A stretch of DNA of 64,000 nucleotides from Deltaproteobacteria bacterium. GTDB lineage: Bacteria; Desulfobacterota; GWC2-55-46. Below, piece by piece: positions 16,258 through 24,281 of this stretch; within the stretch, counting starts at the first letter, position 1; each line of letters opens with the position of its first letter. A program made the position numbers and the translations under genes. The stretch lies in NCBI GenBank assembly GCA_020846435.1, contig JADLDY010000037.1:18019-82018 (forward strand). Direction: 5' to 3'. The notes below the pieces were generated by a model, which saw only the letters and a list, made by a program, of their open reading frames with translations, was not told the origin of the DNA and did no database searches.

Positions 16258-17502
16258 TTAGAAGGCCGCGAATATCTGGGCGGTGTGGAGCTGGTCGCCG
16301 TTTGCCGGGTCTGGGTCAAAGGCGTCTCCGCCGTGGAAGGAGGAGTTCCAGACCAGGTTCACGTTCTGCGTGAGCTGGTAGTTCGCGCCAAGCGTGAAGG
16401 CTGTCTGCGAGCCGGCGGCGGTGTTGCCGTTCATGCCGGCCGAAGCGCTTGAGCCGGCCGCGTTGCCGGTAAGGTATCCGGCGGCGAGAGTGAGCCTGTT
16501 GGGTATGACGCCCACTTCAACCAGAAGTCCGAACGCGTCGGTGTCATCGGTAAGGCTGCCGTTGAACAGGTTCGCTGCCTCGCCAGCGTCGCTCTTGCCT
16601 GCCTTGCCGTAGCTGACGTAAACGCCTACGGGGAAGGCGGCTACCATGCCCTGTGCCTGCGCGTCAATGGCCCATAGGTCGGCCTTGGTGTAGGCGCTAG
16701 ACATCTTGCCTGTGCCGCCCCACCACTGCAAGCCAACTCCGAGGTCCCATCCGGCGTAGGTCGGGGTGAAGGCGAGCCTTGCGTAATGGAGGTACGGGCC
16801 GGCGTCGGTGTCTCCGTGGTTGTTGGACCACATCGTGTAGTTCGCGTGGTAAAGGTCCCTGTGCACGACAAAGGCAATACCTGTCGCGGATACGTCACTG
16901 CCGAGGAACTGCTGTGCCGAGATCTGCTCCCTGTGCTCTATGGGGCGGTCTATCCTGAGTGCGCCGGTGTTGAAGAGCTCGTAACCGTACGCGGCTCCTG
17001 CCGCGTCAGTGCTGAAAGGTATCACGGACAGCTTGGTGTCATTGGCTATCGTGTAGGTGAAAGGCATTTTGAAAGAGGTGAAACGGCTGTCTCCATCCTT
17101 CAGGGACGCTTCGAGCAGGAAGCCGACATGCTCTCCGGCGCGGCCGCCAATGAGGAGGGCCGCTTCGTCAGGGAACTGGAACTCGCCCTTGTTGGTGCCG
17201 GTCTCGACTGCCCCGTCCGTCTTCTGGAACCTGACCTTGGTGATGAGAGAGGCGTTGAGGGTCGAAGGCATGGAGAGGAAGTCGCCTTCTATGAGGCTCT
17301 GGCCGCCTACCATTGTGTAACCGCCCGCCTTGAAGGCCCGGCCAAACGAGTTAAGGGTCGGGAAGTGTTGAAAATGGCAGGTGTTGCAGGCCATTCCGGT
17401 CTGTCTCGCGAAAGCCGGGACAGCCGAGGCCTCCTGCGGCACGTAGAGCGAGAGCGCGAACAGGAAAAGCGCGGCTACTGCGACGAACATTTTTGTTCTC
17501 AT
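16258..17502 (-). CDS. fused monoheme cytochrome c-outer membrane porin, Cyc2-like
   Basis: The 414 aa product has a signal peptide (to about residue 27, QEASA), then a short cytochrome module with PAFARQTGMACNTCH, so one c-type haem is attached at C39/C42/H43. The following LNSFGRAFKAGGY is typical of the same family. The rest is amphipathic beta-strand sequence ending in phenylalanine (AQIFAAF), as in outer-membrane barrels. This layout is that of Cyc2-like proteins, in which the haem plugs a 16-strand porin and moves electrons across the outer membrane; true Cyc2 oxidises Fe(II). ATG 17502 follows AAAGGAGGT with seven-base spacing; TTG 17505 is less likely. Many relatives have no proven substrate, so iron oxidation is only a possibility. 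Confidence 0.8.
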   Translation of the reverse strand: MRTKMFVAVAALFLFALSLYVPQEASAVPAFARQTGMACNTCHFQHFPTLNSFGRAFKAGGYTMVGGQSLIEGDFLSMPSTLNASLITKVRFQKTDGAVETGTNKGEFQFPDEAALLIGGRAGEHVGFLLEASLKDGDSRFTSFKMPFTYTIANDTKLSVIPFSTDAAGAAYGYELFNTGALRIDRPIEHREQISAQQFLGSDVSATGIAFVVHRDLYHANYTMWSNNHGDTDAGPYLHYARLAFTPTYAGWDLGVGLQWWGGTGKMSSAYTKADLWAIDAQAQGMVAAFPVGVYVSYGKAGKSDAGEAANLFNGSLTDDTDAFGLLVEVGVIPNRLTLAAGYLTGNAAGSSASAGMNGNTAAGSQTAFTLGANYQLTQNVNLVWNSSFHGGDAFDPDPANGDQLHTAQIFAAF

Positions 17503-17622
17503 CAAATAAACCTCCTTTGGAATGGGTATCTATGTCTGAATAACGCAGGGATGAGACTCTGGACGCATTCTGGCAGGGCCGCGAATGGCAGCCACGCCTC
17601 TGTCAGAAAAGAATTTTTCAAG

Positions 17623-17650
17623 ATTATATCAATAGTTTCACAATTGTCAA
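17623..17650 (-). promoter_or_regulatory. near-perfect sigma70 promoter of the cytochrome-porin
   Basis: On the - strand, TTGACA (17650-17645), a 16-base spacer and TATAAT (17628-17623) match consensus in both hexamers. Transcription would begin near 17616 and give a leader of about 113 bases before the ATG. Confidence 0.8.
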
Positions 17651-17744
17651 GGAACCGGTAATCTCTGGCGCGTCTTTGACGCCTGATTCAGGCAGCCGCG
17701 TTAATATGCTGCCAGCAGTTTGATAATATGAATATCGGCAACGA

Positions 17745-17771
17745 TTGACAGGGCCTTGAATATTTGATAAT
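17745..17771 (+). promoter_or_regulatory. probable promoter of tRNA-Leu
   Basis: TTGACA (17745-17750) and GATAAT (17766-17771) with a short 15-base spacer precede the tRNA by about 35 bases. The AT-rich run after it may allow a slightly shifted -10. Confidence 0.5.
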
Positions 17772-17806
17772 TTTTTATTGTATTTCAGCCTTTCACACTC
17801 CCACAG

Positions 17807-17893
17807 GCCCGAGTGGCGGAATTGGCAGACGCACGGGACTTAAAATCCCGAGGTGGCAACACCGTGCCGGTTCGACCCCGGCCTCGGGCACCA
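17807..17893 (+). tRNA. tRNA-Leu (anticodon UAA)
   Basis: The acceptor stem GCCCGAG pairs with CTCGGGC, and CCA is encoded at the 3' end. The anticodon loop CTTAAAA in a CGGGA/TCCCG stem gives anticodon UAA. A long variable arm (GGTGGCAACACC) marks a class II tRNA, and the T-arm has GGTTCGACCCC. It stands alone; no integrase or att duplication was seen next to it. Confidence 0.97.
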
Positions 17894-18009
17894 GTTAAAA
17901 ACCACACGATTAGAGCGTTTTACTGATCACAATTCAACTGGTCTGCCTGAGCGGGAAGCATGCGCTCGCGGACTGGTAAAAAAACATATGGAAGGACTTT
18001 CATAGACTT

Positions 18010-18753
18010 ATGCACGGTTATAGATGGCAGTTGATAACAGGGGCGGCGCTCCTGACGCTTTCGGCTTTCATGTACCTTGTCCATTACGCGCTGTTCAGGG
18101 ATTCGCACCACATATTTTCGTATCTTATAACTGACCTTGCTTTCCTGCCCGTGGAAGTCTTTCTGGTCACCATGGTGATTCATCAGTTGTTCTCGCGGAT
18201 GGAAGCAAAAGCCAGGCTTGAGAAGCTGAACATGCTCATCGGCGTCTTTTTCAGCGAGATAGGCGCCTCTTTGCTGGCCCGTCTGTCGGCAGGCGACCCG
18301 GACGCTCAAAAAGTGCGCGTTGAGCTTGCCGGGGCCCATCACAAGACTGACGCCGAGTTCCGTAATATCTGCAAACGCTTTTCTACTCGTGAGTATGCGA
18401 CGGAGATGAACAGGGAAGAGCCCGAAGAGCTCAAGGTCCTGCTTGCCAGCGGGAGAGGCCTTTTCGTGCAATTGATGGAGAACCCTACGCTTCTGGAGCA
18501 TGAGTCCTTCACCGACCTTTTGATGGCGGTAGCCCACCTCTCGGAGGAGCTGTCACACAGGGTTAATATCAAAGAGCTTCCGGAAGCCGACCTCAAACAC
18601 CTGAACGGCGACATAAAGAGGGTCTACTGCGCGCTCGCGCCGGAGTGGTTTTCCTACATGAAGCACCTGAAATCCAGTTACCCGTTCCTGTTCTCGCTGG
18701 CGATAAGGACAAACCCTTTTGACTCGAATGCCTCCGCCGTGGTGAAGGAGTGA
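18010..18753 (+). CDS. membrane protein of unknown function
   Basis: I do not recognise a named family. The 247 aa product has two hydrophobic helices near the N-terminus (about residues 8-28 and 37-60) and then a largely helical cytoplasmic region beginning FSRMEAKARLEKLNMLIGVFF. A histidine-containing stretch with VAHLSEELSHRV lies in the second half. A GGAAGGA motif lies about 15 bases before the ATG, rather far. It stands alone after tRNA-Leu. The two-helix anchor plus long helical domain suggests a sensor-like or scaffold protein, but no catalytic motif is visible. Confidence 0.65.
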   Translation: MHGYRWQLITGAALLTLSAFMYLVHYALFRDSHHIFSYLITDLAFLPVEVFLVTMVIHQLFSRMEAKARLEKLNMLIGVFFSEIGASLLARLSAGDPDAQKVRVELAGAHHKTDAEFRNICKRFSTREYATEMNREEPEELKVLLASGRGLFVQLMENPTLLEHESFTDLLMAVAHLSEELSHRVNIKELPEADLKHLNGDIKRVYCALAPEWFSYMKHLKSSYPFLFSLAIRTNPFDSNASAVVKE

Positions 18754-19059
18754 CGGGTTTCAAAGGCATGTAACGGATCGTGCCCAGACCGTGCCTGTGA
18801 GCCTGTGCTGACTTCACAGGGTCTAATGGTCGTTTGCAATCCCGTAAAAAAAGATATATTGGAATAACGAGGGCTTAAAGGCAGAACCAGGATTACCGAA
18901 AGGCGCTGAGGCCTGGCGCCAGCTTTCAAACCCGGTATAATGATTGCCGATATCCAGGCATTCATCTTGTTCTAATCTTTGATAGAGTATACATATCTTG
19001 TGTTTTTATTATAAACATTCATCCTTTCGCGTCCGATAAGAACCGCAGGAGGGTTCACC
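18754..19059. other. intergenic region upstream of psiE-like gene
   Basis: The 306 bases contain no convincing coding frame. There is a GGCGC...GCGCC hairpin near 18902-18920 followed by TATAAT at 18936-18941 with no good -35, and AT-rich DNA before the AGGAGGG ribosome-binding site of the next gene. A promoter for the psiE-like gene is likely here but I cannot place it firmly. Confidence 0.4.
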
Positions 19060-19500
19060 ATGGAAGACAGGAAACACGGCGGATCAGTTTTTTTAAAGAG
19101 GCTCAACACGGTCTTCAGGGTCGCTGATTACGGCATCCTCATAATCGTGGCATTCGGACTTATTTACCTGGCCGGGCAGTTGATATTCGACGCAATGTAC
19201 GACGCCATCTTCCTGTGGACGCAGCATACCGTGCCGCACCTCCTGAGCGAGATGCTCTTCGCGCTCATCATCATGGAGCTCTTCAAGCAGGTCAGGAACC
19301 TCATCAACCAGCATAAGTTCTCCCTTAACCCGTTCTTCTACATAGGTTTCATCGCGAGCGTCAGGGGGTTGCTCCTTACCCAGATGTCGAGCACGATGGG
19401 AGATGTCGAAGTCTACCAGGGCATGATGCAGATGGGGGTTTACGGAGGGCTTATCCTTATCATGATCCTCTGCTACGTCCTGTACAACAAGTACGCCTGA
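19060..19500 (+). CDS. PsiE-family membrane protein
   Basis: The 146 aa product fits the phosphate-starvation-inducible PsiE family. Four hydrophobic helices are visible (about residues 22-45, 58-78, 88-106 and 120-142), with the characteristic LLSEMLFALIIMELFKQVR in the second helix. Function in the family is not established beyond induction under phosphate limitation in E. coli. AGGAGGG sits seven bases before ATG 19060. The stop codon overlaps a possible ATG of the next gene, so the two are co-transcribed with a haem-binding lipoprotein. Confidence 0.75.
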   Translation: MEDRKHGGSVFLKRLNTVFRVADYGILIIVAFGLIYLAGQLIFDAMYDAIFLWTQHTVPHLLSEMLFALIIMELFKQVRNLINQHKFSLNPFFYIGFIASVRGLLLTQMSSTMGDVEVYQGMMQMGVYGGLILIMILCYVLYNKYA

Positions 19501-19562
19501 TGAGGCTTGAGAGCGCCTTGAGAGCCCCGGGCGTTTCAGAGGCATGCAGCGTGAGATTTTCT

Positions 19563-19907
19563 ATGGGAAAAAACATACGGCAAAAAGCCGTTCACATTCA
19601 GAAGACGCGCCTGCTGAGAGCATCCGGCTTTCTGGCGTTCCTGTCTTTTTTCATCCTCCTTGCAACCGGCTGCGTGGAGCAGTCCATGCCCGAGCCAGGA
19701 GAGCCCCAGACCCATGTTTACGAGAGCAAGTGCGGCCTGTGTCACAAGCCGTTCCATCCCCTGGTGCACACAAGCGTAGGCTGGAAAAATGTGGTGGCCA
19801 GGATGGAGAAGAACGCCGCTGAGCAGGGCATGGTCCACTTCCTCAACGATGAGGAAAGGGGCACCATACTCGAGTACCTGACCAGGCACTCGCGAAAGGG
19901 TTTTTGA
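19563..19907 (+). CDS. monoheme cytochrome c-type lipoprotein
   Basis: The 114 aa product has a lipoprotein signal ending LLATGC (cysteine 37) and one haem-attachment motif, CGLCH (C57, C60, H61), followed by HPLVHTSVGWKNVVARME and a helical C-terminus (DDEERGTILEYL) as in small diheme/monoheme sensor-type cytochromes. It would sit on the periplasmic face of a membrane. ATG 19563 gives a normal signal peptide; the same frame is open from 19500, where ATG overlaps the psiE-like stop, giving 21 extra residues. Pairing with PsiE is of unknown meaning. A redox or carrier role is inferred from the haem motif only. Confidence 0.75.
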   Translation: MGKNIRQKAVHIQKTRLLRASGFLAFLSFFILLATGCVEQSMPEPGEPQTHVYESKCGLCHKPFHPLVHTSVGWKNVVARMEKNAAEQGMVHFLNDEERGTILEYLTRHSRKGF

Positions 19908-20055
19908 CGCCTCCCCGTCTGGCGCGCTTTCACGCCATCCCGCGACTCCATTAGCCGCACCACTTGAGTCTTTCACTTCCGCCGGCGTTCAGAAAAAACT
20001 GGTTTGAAGCATGGTTGAAGCGTATAATTATTCTCCGAAAAAGGAGAAGTTATTA

Positions 20056-20871
20056 ATGGCTCATTTACACAGGGTCTGCCCGCTCTGCGGTACGGACAAC
20101 AAAGTCAGGCCCGGGTCAAAGTACTCAAAAGGCGAATGGAAGATAAAGGAATGCAAGAACTGCTCTTTTGTCTATCTCGAGAACCCGCCGCCGTATGCCG
20201 AGCTTGAGGAGAACTTCGCTTGGGAGAAGACCTTCGCTGAGGAGACCGCCTTCAGGCGCAAGAGAAACCCTCTTCTGTACTGGATAAGCACGAAGAACAA
20301 GGAGTTCAAGGGAAAGTACCTTAAACGGAACAAGCTCCGCGACCTCTTGAAGACGCTCTCGATAAGGGGCAGCGTCCTTGAGGTCGGCTGCGCCGGTGGC
20401 CATATTCTCAAAAGCCTCGGAGAGGGCTGCGTGCCGTTCGGCATAGAGATATCAAGACAGCTCGCCAGGGCCGCCGTGAAGGAGATCGCCGGGCGAGGCG
20501 GGGAGATAATCAACGCCAGCTCTCTTGACGGGCTTGCCAGGTTCGAGGAGGGAAGGTTCGACTGCGTGATAATGTCCGCCTTCCTCGAGCATGAGGTACA
20601 CCCGAAAGAGGTATTGAAAGAAGCCCGCCGCGTATTGAAGCCGGGCGGCCGCCTCATAATCAAGGTGCCGAACTTCGGTTGTCTCAACAGGCGCGTAACA
20701 GGCAAAAACTGGTGCGGCTTCAGGTACCCTGACCATGTGAACTACTTCACGCCGTCAAGCCTCAGCGCCGTTCTGAAGGGCGCCGGTTTCTCAATCGAGA
20801 AGTTCTCCTTTTTCGACAGGCTCCCGACGAGCGACAACATGTGGCTCGTGGCCTCGAGGCCTGTAAGGTGA
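20056..20871 (+). CDS. class I SAM-dependent methyltransferase with N-terminal zinc-ribbon
   Basis: The 271 aa product starts with a Cys4 motif, CPLCG (residues 8-12) and CKNC (about 34-37), followed by a SAM-binding fold with VLEVGCAGGHIL (motif I) and ALEH-type motif SAFLEHEVHPKEVL, then KPGGRLIIKVP. This layout is common in methyltransferases of surface-polysaccharide and small-molecule clusters. ATG 20056 is chosen because AAAGGAGAA lies nine bases before it; a TATAAT at 20023-20028 could be its -10. Its stop overlaps the start of rluE, so they are co-transcribed. The substrate is unknown. Confidence 0.8.
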   Translation: MAHLHRVCPLCGTDNKVRPGSKYSKGEWKIKECKNCSFVYLENPPPYAELEENFAWEKTFAEETAFRRKRNPLLYWISTKNKEFKGKYLKRNKLRDLLKTLSIRGSVLEVGCAGGHILKSLGEGCVPFGIEISRQLARAAVKEIAGRGGEIINASSLDGLARFEEGRFDCVIMSAFLEHEVHPKEVLKEARRVLKPGGRLIIKVPNFGCLNRRVTGKNWCGFRYPDHVNYFTPSSLSAVLKGAGFSIEKFSFFDRLPTSDNMWLVASRPVR

Positions 20872-21455
20872 GAAAAGGGGCCTGTTCCGGCAGGGCCGCG
20901 CTATCCCCTGGTGCACGCCTCATACTCCTTAACAAGCCCTTTCAGGTTTTGTGCCAGTTCACCGACAAAGAGGGGAGGGCGACCCTTGCCGATTATGTCG
21001 ACGCGCCGGGCGTCTACGCGGCCGGCCGTCTCGATTATGACAGCGAAGGACTTGTCGCGCTCACTGACTCCGGCAGGTTGCAGCACCTCATCTCAGACCC
21101 TTCAAACAAGCTCCCCAAGACATACCTCGTGCAGGTGGAAGGAGTCCCTGATGAAGCCAGCCTCGATAAGCTCAGAAGAGGCGTTCTCCTCAAAGACGGC
21201 ATGACAAGGCCCGCCATGGTAGAATTTCTCGGCCATGAGGTTGACATATGGCCGCGGAAGCCGCCGATACGTTTCAGGAAGAGCGTCGCTGACAGCTGGC
21301 TGAGGATGACAATAACAGAGGGAAAAAACAGGCAGGTGCGCCGCATGACAGCCGCTGTTGGGCATCCGGCTTTGAGGCTCATAAGGGTAAGCATTGGCCA
21401 ATGGGCGCTCGACGGCCTCAAGCCCGGCGAATGGAGAGACGTGCCGGTGGTTTAA
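20868..21455 (+). CDS. rluE: 23S rRNA pseudouridine synthase, RluE type
   Basis: RluE makes pseudouridine at position 2457 of 23S rRNA (E. coli numbering). The 195 aa product lacks an S4 domain and has the RsuA/RluB/E/F catalytic motif GRLDYDSEGL with nucleophile D56, plus LPKTYLVQVEG and EGKNRQVRRMTAAVGHP. GTG 20868 overlaps the methyltransferase stop by four bases. Length and absence of S4 fit RluE better than RluB or RluF. Confidence 0.87.
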   Translation: MRKGACSGRAALSPGARLILLNKPFQVLCQFTDKEGRATLADYVDAPGVYAAGRLDYDSEGLVALTDSGRLQHLISDPSNKLPKTYLVQVEGVPDEASLDKLRRGVLLKDGMTRPAMVEFLGHEVDIWPRKPPIRFRKSVADSWLRMTITEGKNRQVRRMTAAVGHPALRLIRVSIGQWALDGLKPGEWRDVPVV

Positions 21456-21467
21456 GAGGGCTCTCCT

Positions 21468-22301
21468 TTAGAGCGCTTTTTCGAATACAGGGCTTTCGTG
21501 CTTGAGCGTCACATAGCCCATCTTCGCGTCAGGGTCGTGCTCGAATATGAGTAGCCACTTTTCAGCCGCCGCCTGCGATAGGATCTCTTTTTTGGCTTTG
21601 AGTGTCTCGAGCGGAAAGAGGTCATACCCCATGATGTACGGCAGGTGAAGGTGCGCGGTGGTAGGTATGATGTCGCCGAGGAACACGGCTGTCCTGCCCT
21701 GGGAGCGGATGCTCACGAGCTGCATGTCCCTGTTGTGCCCCGAGGTCCTGAACACGGCTACCCCTTTGGCGACTTCGCCGTCGCCTTCAATGAACTCTAT
21801 CTGCCCTGCGTCAAGGAGGGGGAGAAAGTCCTCGGGCCTGTAACTCGCCCTCGTCCTCTCGTTGGGGTTTGTGGCCGCCTCCCATTCCCCGCGTTGCACG
21901 ATGTAGCGCGCGTTCGGGAACGCTGGCCTGAATACCCCGCCCTCTGACACTGTGTTGCCTCCGGCGTGGTCGAAGTGGAGGTGCGTGCAGATGACCGTGT
22001 CGATGTCTTTCGGGCTTACTCCAATCGTCGACAAAGAGAACGCGAGAGTCTCTCTTTTTTCTATGCCGTAGATGGAGTTGAACTTCTCCGAGCCCTTGTC
22101 GCCTATGCCTGTGTCAACGAGTATGTTCCTCGAACCTGTCTGTATGAGGAGGGCGTTGATGCCGAGAGAGACCCTGTTGAGAGCATCCGGCGCGTTTTTT
22201 TTCTCCCAGATGGTGCGTGGCACGACCCCGAACATCGCGCCTCCGTCGAGCCTGAACGCGCCGTCGCTTACAGGGAAGATCTTCATCTTTCCGAAGTCCA
22301 T
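21468..22301 (-). CDS. MBL-fold metallohydrolase
   Basis: A metallo-beta-lactamase-fold hydrolase of 277 aa with the metal site THLHFDHAGG (H107, H109, D111, H112), a later SGHNRDMQL and FLGDIIPTTAH. The family includes lactonases and other cytoplasmic hydrolases; the AHL-lactonase/quorum-quenching type looks similar but cannot be claimed. ATG 22301 is preferred since GAGGAGG precedes it by a few bases; the frame is open far upstream, into the pyk side, but without a ribosome-binding site. It is divergent from pyk. Confidence 0.8.
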   Translation of the reverse strand: MDFGKMKIFPVSDGAFRLDGGAMFGVVPRTIWEKKNAPDALNRVSLGINALLIQTGSRNILVDTGIGDKGSEKFNSIYGIEKRETLAFSLSTIGVSPKDIDTVICTHLHFDHAGGNTVSEGGVFRPAFPNARYIVQRGEWEAATNPNERTRASYRPEDFLPLLDAGQIEFIEGDGEVAKGVAVFRTSGHNRDMQLVSIRSQGRTAVFLGDIIPTTAHLHLPYIMGYDLFPLETLKAKKEILSQAAAEKWLLIFEHDPDAKMGYVTLKHESPVFEKAL

Positions 22302-22485
22302 GGGTCCTCCTCGCGGCCCGGCAGCTGGTTGAGCGAGGGGCGCACTCCAATTAAAATGGCATTCCTGTTTTTTGTCAAGGGAGCCCTTGCCTGTTGACTC
22401 GGGCGGCCTGTAATGGGATGATACATCCCGGTCAGAGTTTTTGCAGTTCCCAACGCACACGACACTCCTGACGGAGCACGCGTCC

Positions 22486-23958
22486 ATGCCTGAAATCCCG
22501 CATAGAAAGACAAAGATAATAGCCACGATAGGCCCGGCCTCAGCCTCTCTTGAAGTCATAGAGGGGCTGATTCAAGCTGGCGCAAATGTATTGCGATTGA
22601 ACCTCTCGCACGGCACGCGCGACGGACACGCGAAGGTAATCTCGAACATACGGGAGGCCGCAAGGAAGCTGGACGCGCCGGTCGCCATACTCCTCGACCT
22701 GCAGGGGCCGAAGATAAGGGTCGGCAGGCTCAAAACTCCGTCTGTCGAGCTCAAGGTAGGCCAGGAGATAATTATCACCGCGTCAGACCTTGACGGCGAC
22801 GAGCGCACTATATCGACGACCTACGCCGATTTGTACAAGGACGTCAAGCCGGGTGACCGGATACTGATGGACGACGGCCTCATAGAGGTAAAAGTCCTCG
22901 GCGTGGAGGGTGGGAACATAAGGTGCGTTGTAGTCTACGGCGGCCCGCTCAAGGAAAAAAAAGGCATGAACCTGCCGGGCGTCGGCGTGAGCGCGCCTTG
23001 CGTCTCAGAGAAGGACGCGGCTGACCTTGAGTTCGGCATCAATCAGGGCGTCGATTATGTCGCGCTCTCGTTCGTGAGGAGGCCGTCCGACATAACCGGC
23101 CTGCGCGAGCGCATAAGGGCAAAGGGCGCGGACATACCGGTCATCGCCAAGATAGAGAAGGCCGAGGCCATAGAGAACCTCGACGCGATACTCGACGAGT
23201 CTGACGGCATAATGATTGCGAGGGGGGATCTCGGCGTGGAGCTCTCCACCGAGGCGATACCCGTCCTCCAGAAAAAGCTCATAACAAAAGCCAACGAAGC
23301 GGGTAAGCTCGTCATTACCGCGACCCAGATGATGGAGTCGATGATAGAGAACCCGAGGCCCACGAGGGCGGAGGCCTCTGATGTCGCCAACGCGGTATTC
23401 GACGGCACGGACGCCCTGATGCTCTCAGGCGAGACGGCCGTGGGCAAATACCCGGTGAAGGTCGTCGAGATAATGGTGCGCGTGACGCTGGAGGCTGAAG
23501 AGGCCGCGCTCGCGCAAAAGTACCCTGTCAGAAGAAAGAAGGGGCCTGCCGGGTCGTTCGCGCAGGCTGTCGCTTACGCGGCGAACGCCGCCTCTGTCGA
23601 GGTGAACCCGAAGGCGATAGTCGTATTCACCGAGACAGGCGAGACGGCAAGGCTCCTTTCAAAGCTCAGGCCCGTGACGCCTGTCGTCGCCTTTACTAAC
23701 CAGCCGCTCACATGGCGCGCTCTCTCTTTAGTCTGGGGGGTCACGCCGTACATGGTCCAATTCGGAGAGCATACCGACGAGATGATATGCAGGGGAGAGG
23801 CGGCGCTCCTTGACAACGGGCTTGCCGACTTCGGAGATACGATAATAGTCGTGTCGGGGACGAAGGTCGGCATGAGGGGCGCGACGAACATGATGAAGAT
23901 AGACTGGATAGGGAGCGATGAGTGCAGGATTTATCTTAAGAGCGGAAGAACGCCATAG
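22486..23958 (+). CDS. pyk: pyruvate kinase
   Basis: Pyruvate kinase converts phosphoenolpyruvate and ADP to pyruvate and ATP. The 490 aa product shows the expected order: RKTKIIATIGPAS at the start, LRLNLSHGT, LLDLQGPKIRVG, the B domain, then VIAKIEKAEAIENLD with the active-site lysine, MIARGDLGVE, TATQMMESM and the C-terminal domain with VFTETGETARLLS. ATG 22486 gives the family N-terminus; a GGAG lies about nine bases before it. It is followed at once by a palindromic repeat and a terminator. Confidence 0.95.
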   Translation: MPEIPHRKTKIIATIGPASASLEVIEGLIQAGANVLRLNLSHGTRDGHAKVISNIREAARKLDAPVAILLDLQGPKIRVGRLKTPSVELKVGQEIIITASDLDGDERTISTTYADLYKDVKPGDRILMDDGLIEVKVLGVEGGNIRCVVVYGGPLKEKKGMNLPGVGVSAPCVSEKDAADLEFGINQGVDYVALSFVRRPSDITGLRERIRAKGADIPVIAKIEKAEAIENLDAILDESDGIMIARGDLGVELSTEAIPVLQKKLITKANEAGKLVITATQMMESMIENPRPTRAEASDVANAVFDGTDALMLSGETAVGKYPVKVVEIMVRVTLEAEEAALAQKYPVRRKKGPAGSFAQAVAYAANAASVEVNPKAIVVFTETGETARLLSKLRPVTPVVAFTNQPLTWRALSLVWGVTPYMVQFGEHTDEMICRGEAALLDNGLADFGDTIIVVSGTKVGMRGATNMMKIDWIGSDECRIYLKSGRTP

Positions 23959-24080
23959 CAGGTCGCTCAAAAAGTCCATCTGCTTTGTCATCTTCGTCGT
24001 TCGTCTTTGCGGCGTACAGGAAAGTACGCTTCATTCCTCGCTCCTCGATTCCTCGCATCTGGAGCTTTTTGAGCGACCTG
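23959..24080. repeat. dispersed palindromic repeat, copy C (best copy)
   Basis: CAGGTCGCTCAAAAAG (23959-23974) and CTTTTTGAGCGACCTG (24065-24080) are perfect 16-base inverted arms across about 90 bases, with an inner CCATCTGC/GCATCTGG pair next to them. It begins one base after the pyk stop. Related arms occur at 10687, 14678 and 39306. No coding frame lies within. It resembles a non-autonomous palindromic unit or a large 3' hairpin. Confidence 0.85.
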
Positions 24081-24102
24081 CCTGACTTTAGTTTCAGGTA
24101 AT

Positions 24103-24137
24103 AAAAAAACGGCCCTGGAAACAGGGCCGTTTTTTTA
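24103..24137. terminator. bidirectional terminator
   Basis: AACGGCCCTG-GAAA-CAGGGCCGTT (24109-24132) flanked by A7 and T7. It separates pyk from the glucan phosphorylase, which reads toward it from the - strand. Confidence 0.88.
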
Positions 24138-24155
24138 TTGGTGAGATTCTGTTTT

Positions 24156-24274
24156 AATTTTCCCCCTTTTCTAAAGGGGGAGTAAGGGGGATTAACAAGC
24201 GGCGCTTGAAAATAATCTCCCCCCGCCCCTCTTTAGGAAAGAGGGGCGTTTCGTAGGGTGCGCTGCGCGCACCA
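24156..24274. repeat. intergenic inverted repeats of CCCCTTT/AAAGGGG type
   Basis: Two short hairpins, CCCCTTTTCTAAAGGGG (24164-24180) and CCCCTCTTTAGGAAAGAGGGG (about 24225-24245), are linked by AGGGGGATT and AATCTCCCC stretches. A third palindrome, GGTGCGCTGCGCGCACC (about 24257-24273), follows. Such elements recur between genes in many Deltaproteobacteria and Nitrospirota genomes; only this copy is in the window. Confidence 0.6.
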
Positions 24275-24281
24275 GTCAGTC

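Larger units (their letters stand above)
17503..17806. other. intergenic region between cytochrome-porin and tRNA-Leu
   Basis: The stretch holds the - strand porin promoter and 5' leader, and a + strand promoter for the tRNA (TTGACA at 17745-17750, GATAAT at 17766-17771). I see no coding frame or other structured element in it. Confidence 0.6.

Noticed and set aside
17807..17893. tRNA-Leu as an attachment site for an integrated element
   Set aside because: No integrase, no direct repeat of the tRNA 3' end and no change in composition downstream.
22302..22559. longer N-terminus of the MBL hydrolase
   Set aside because: The open frame lacks a ribosome-binding site, runs into the pyk start, and adds residues unlike the family; GAGGAGG supports ATG 22301.
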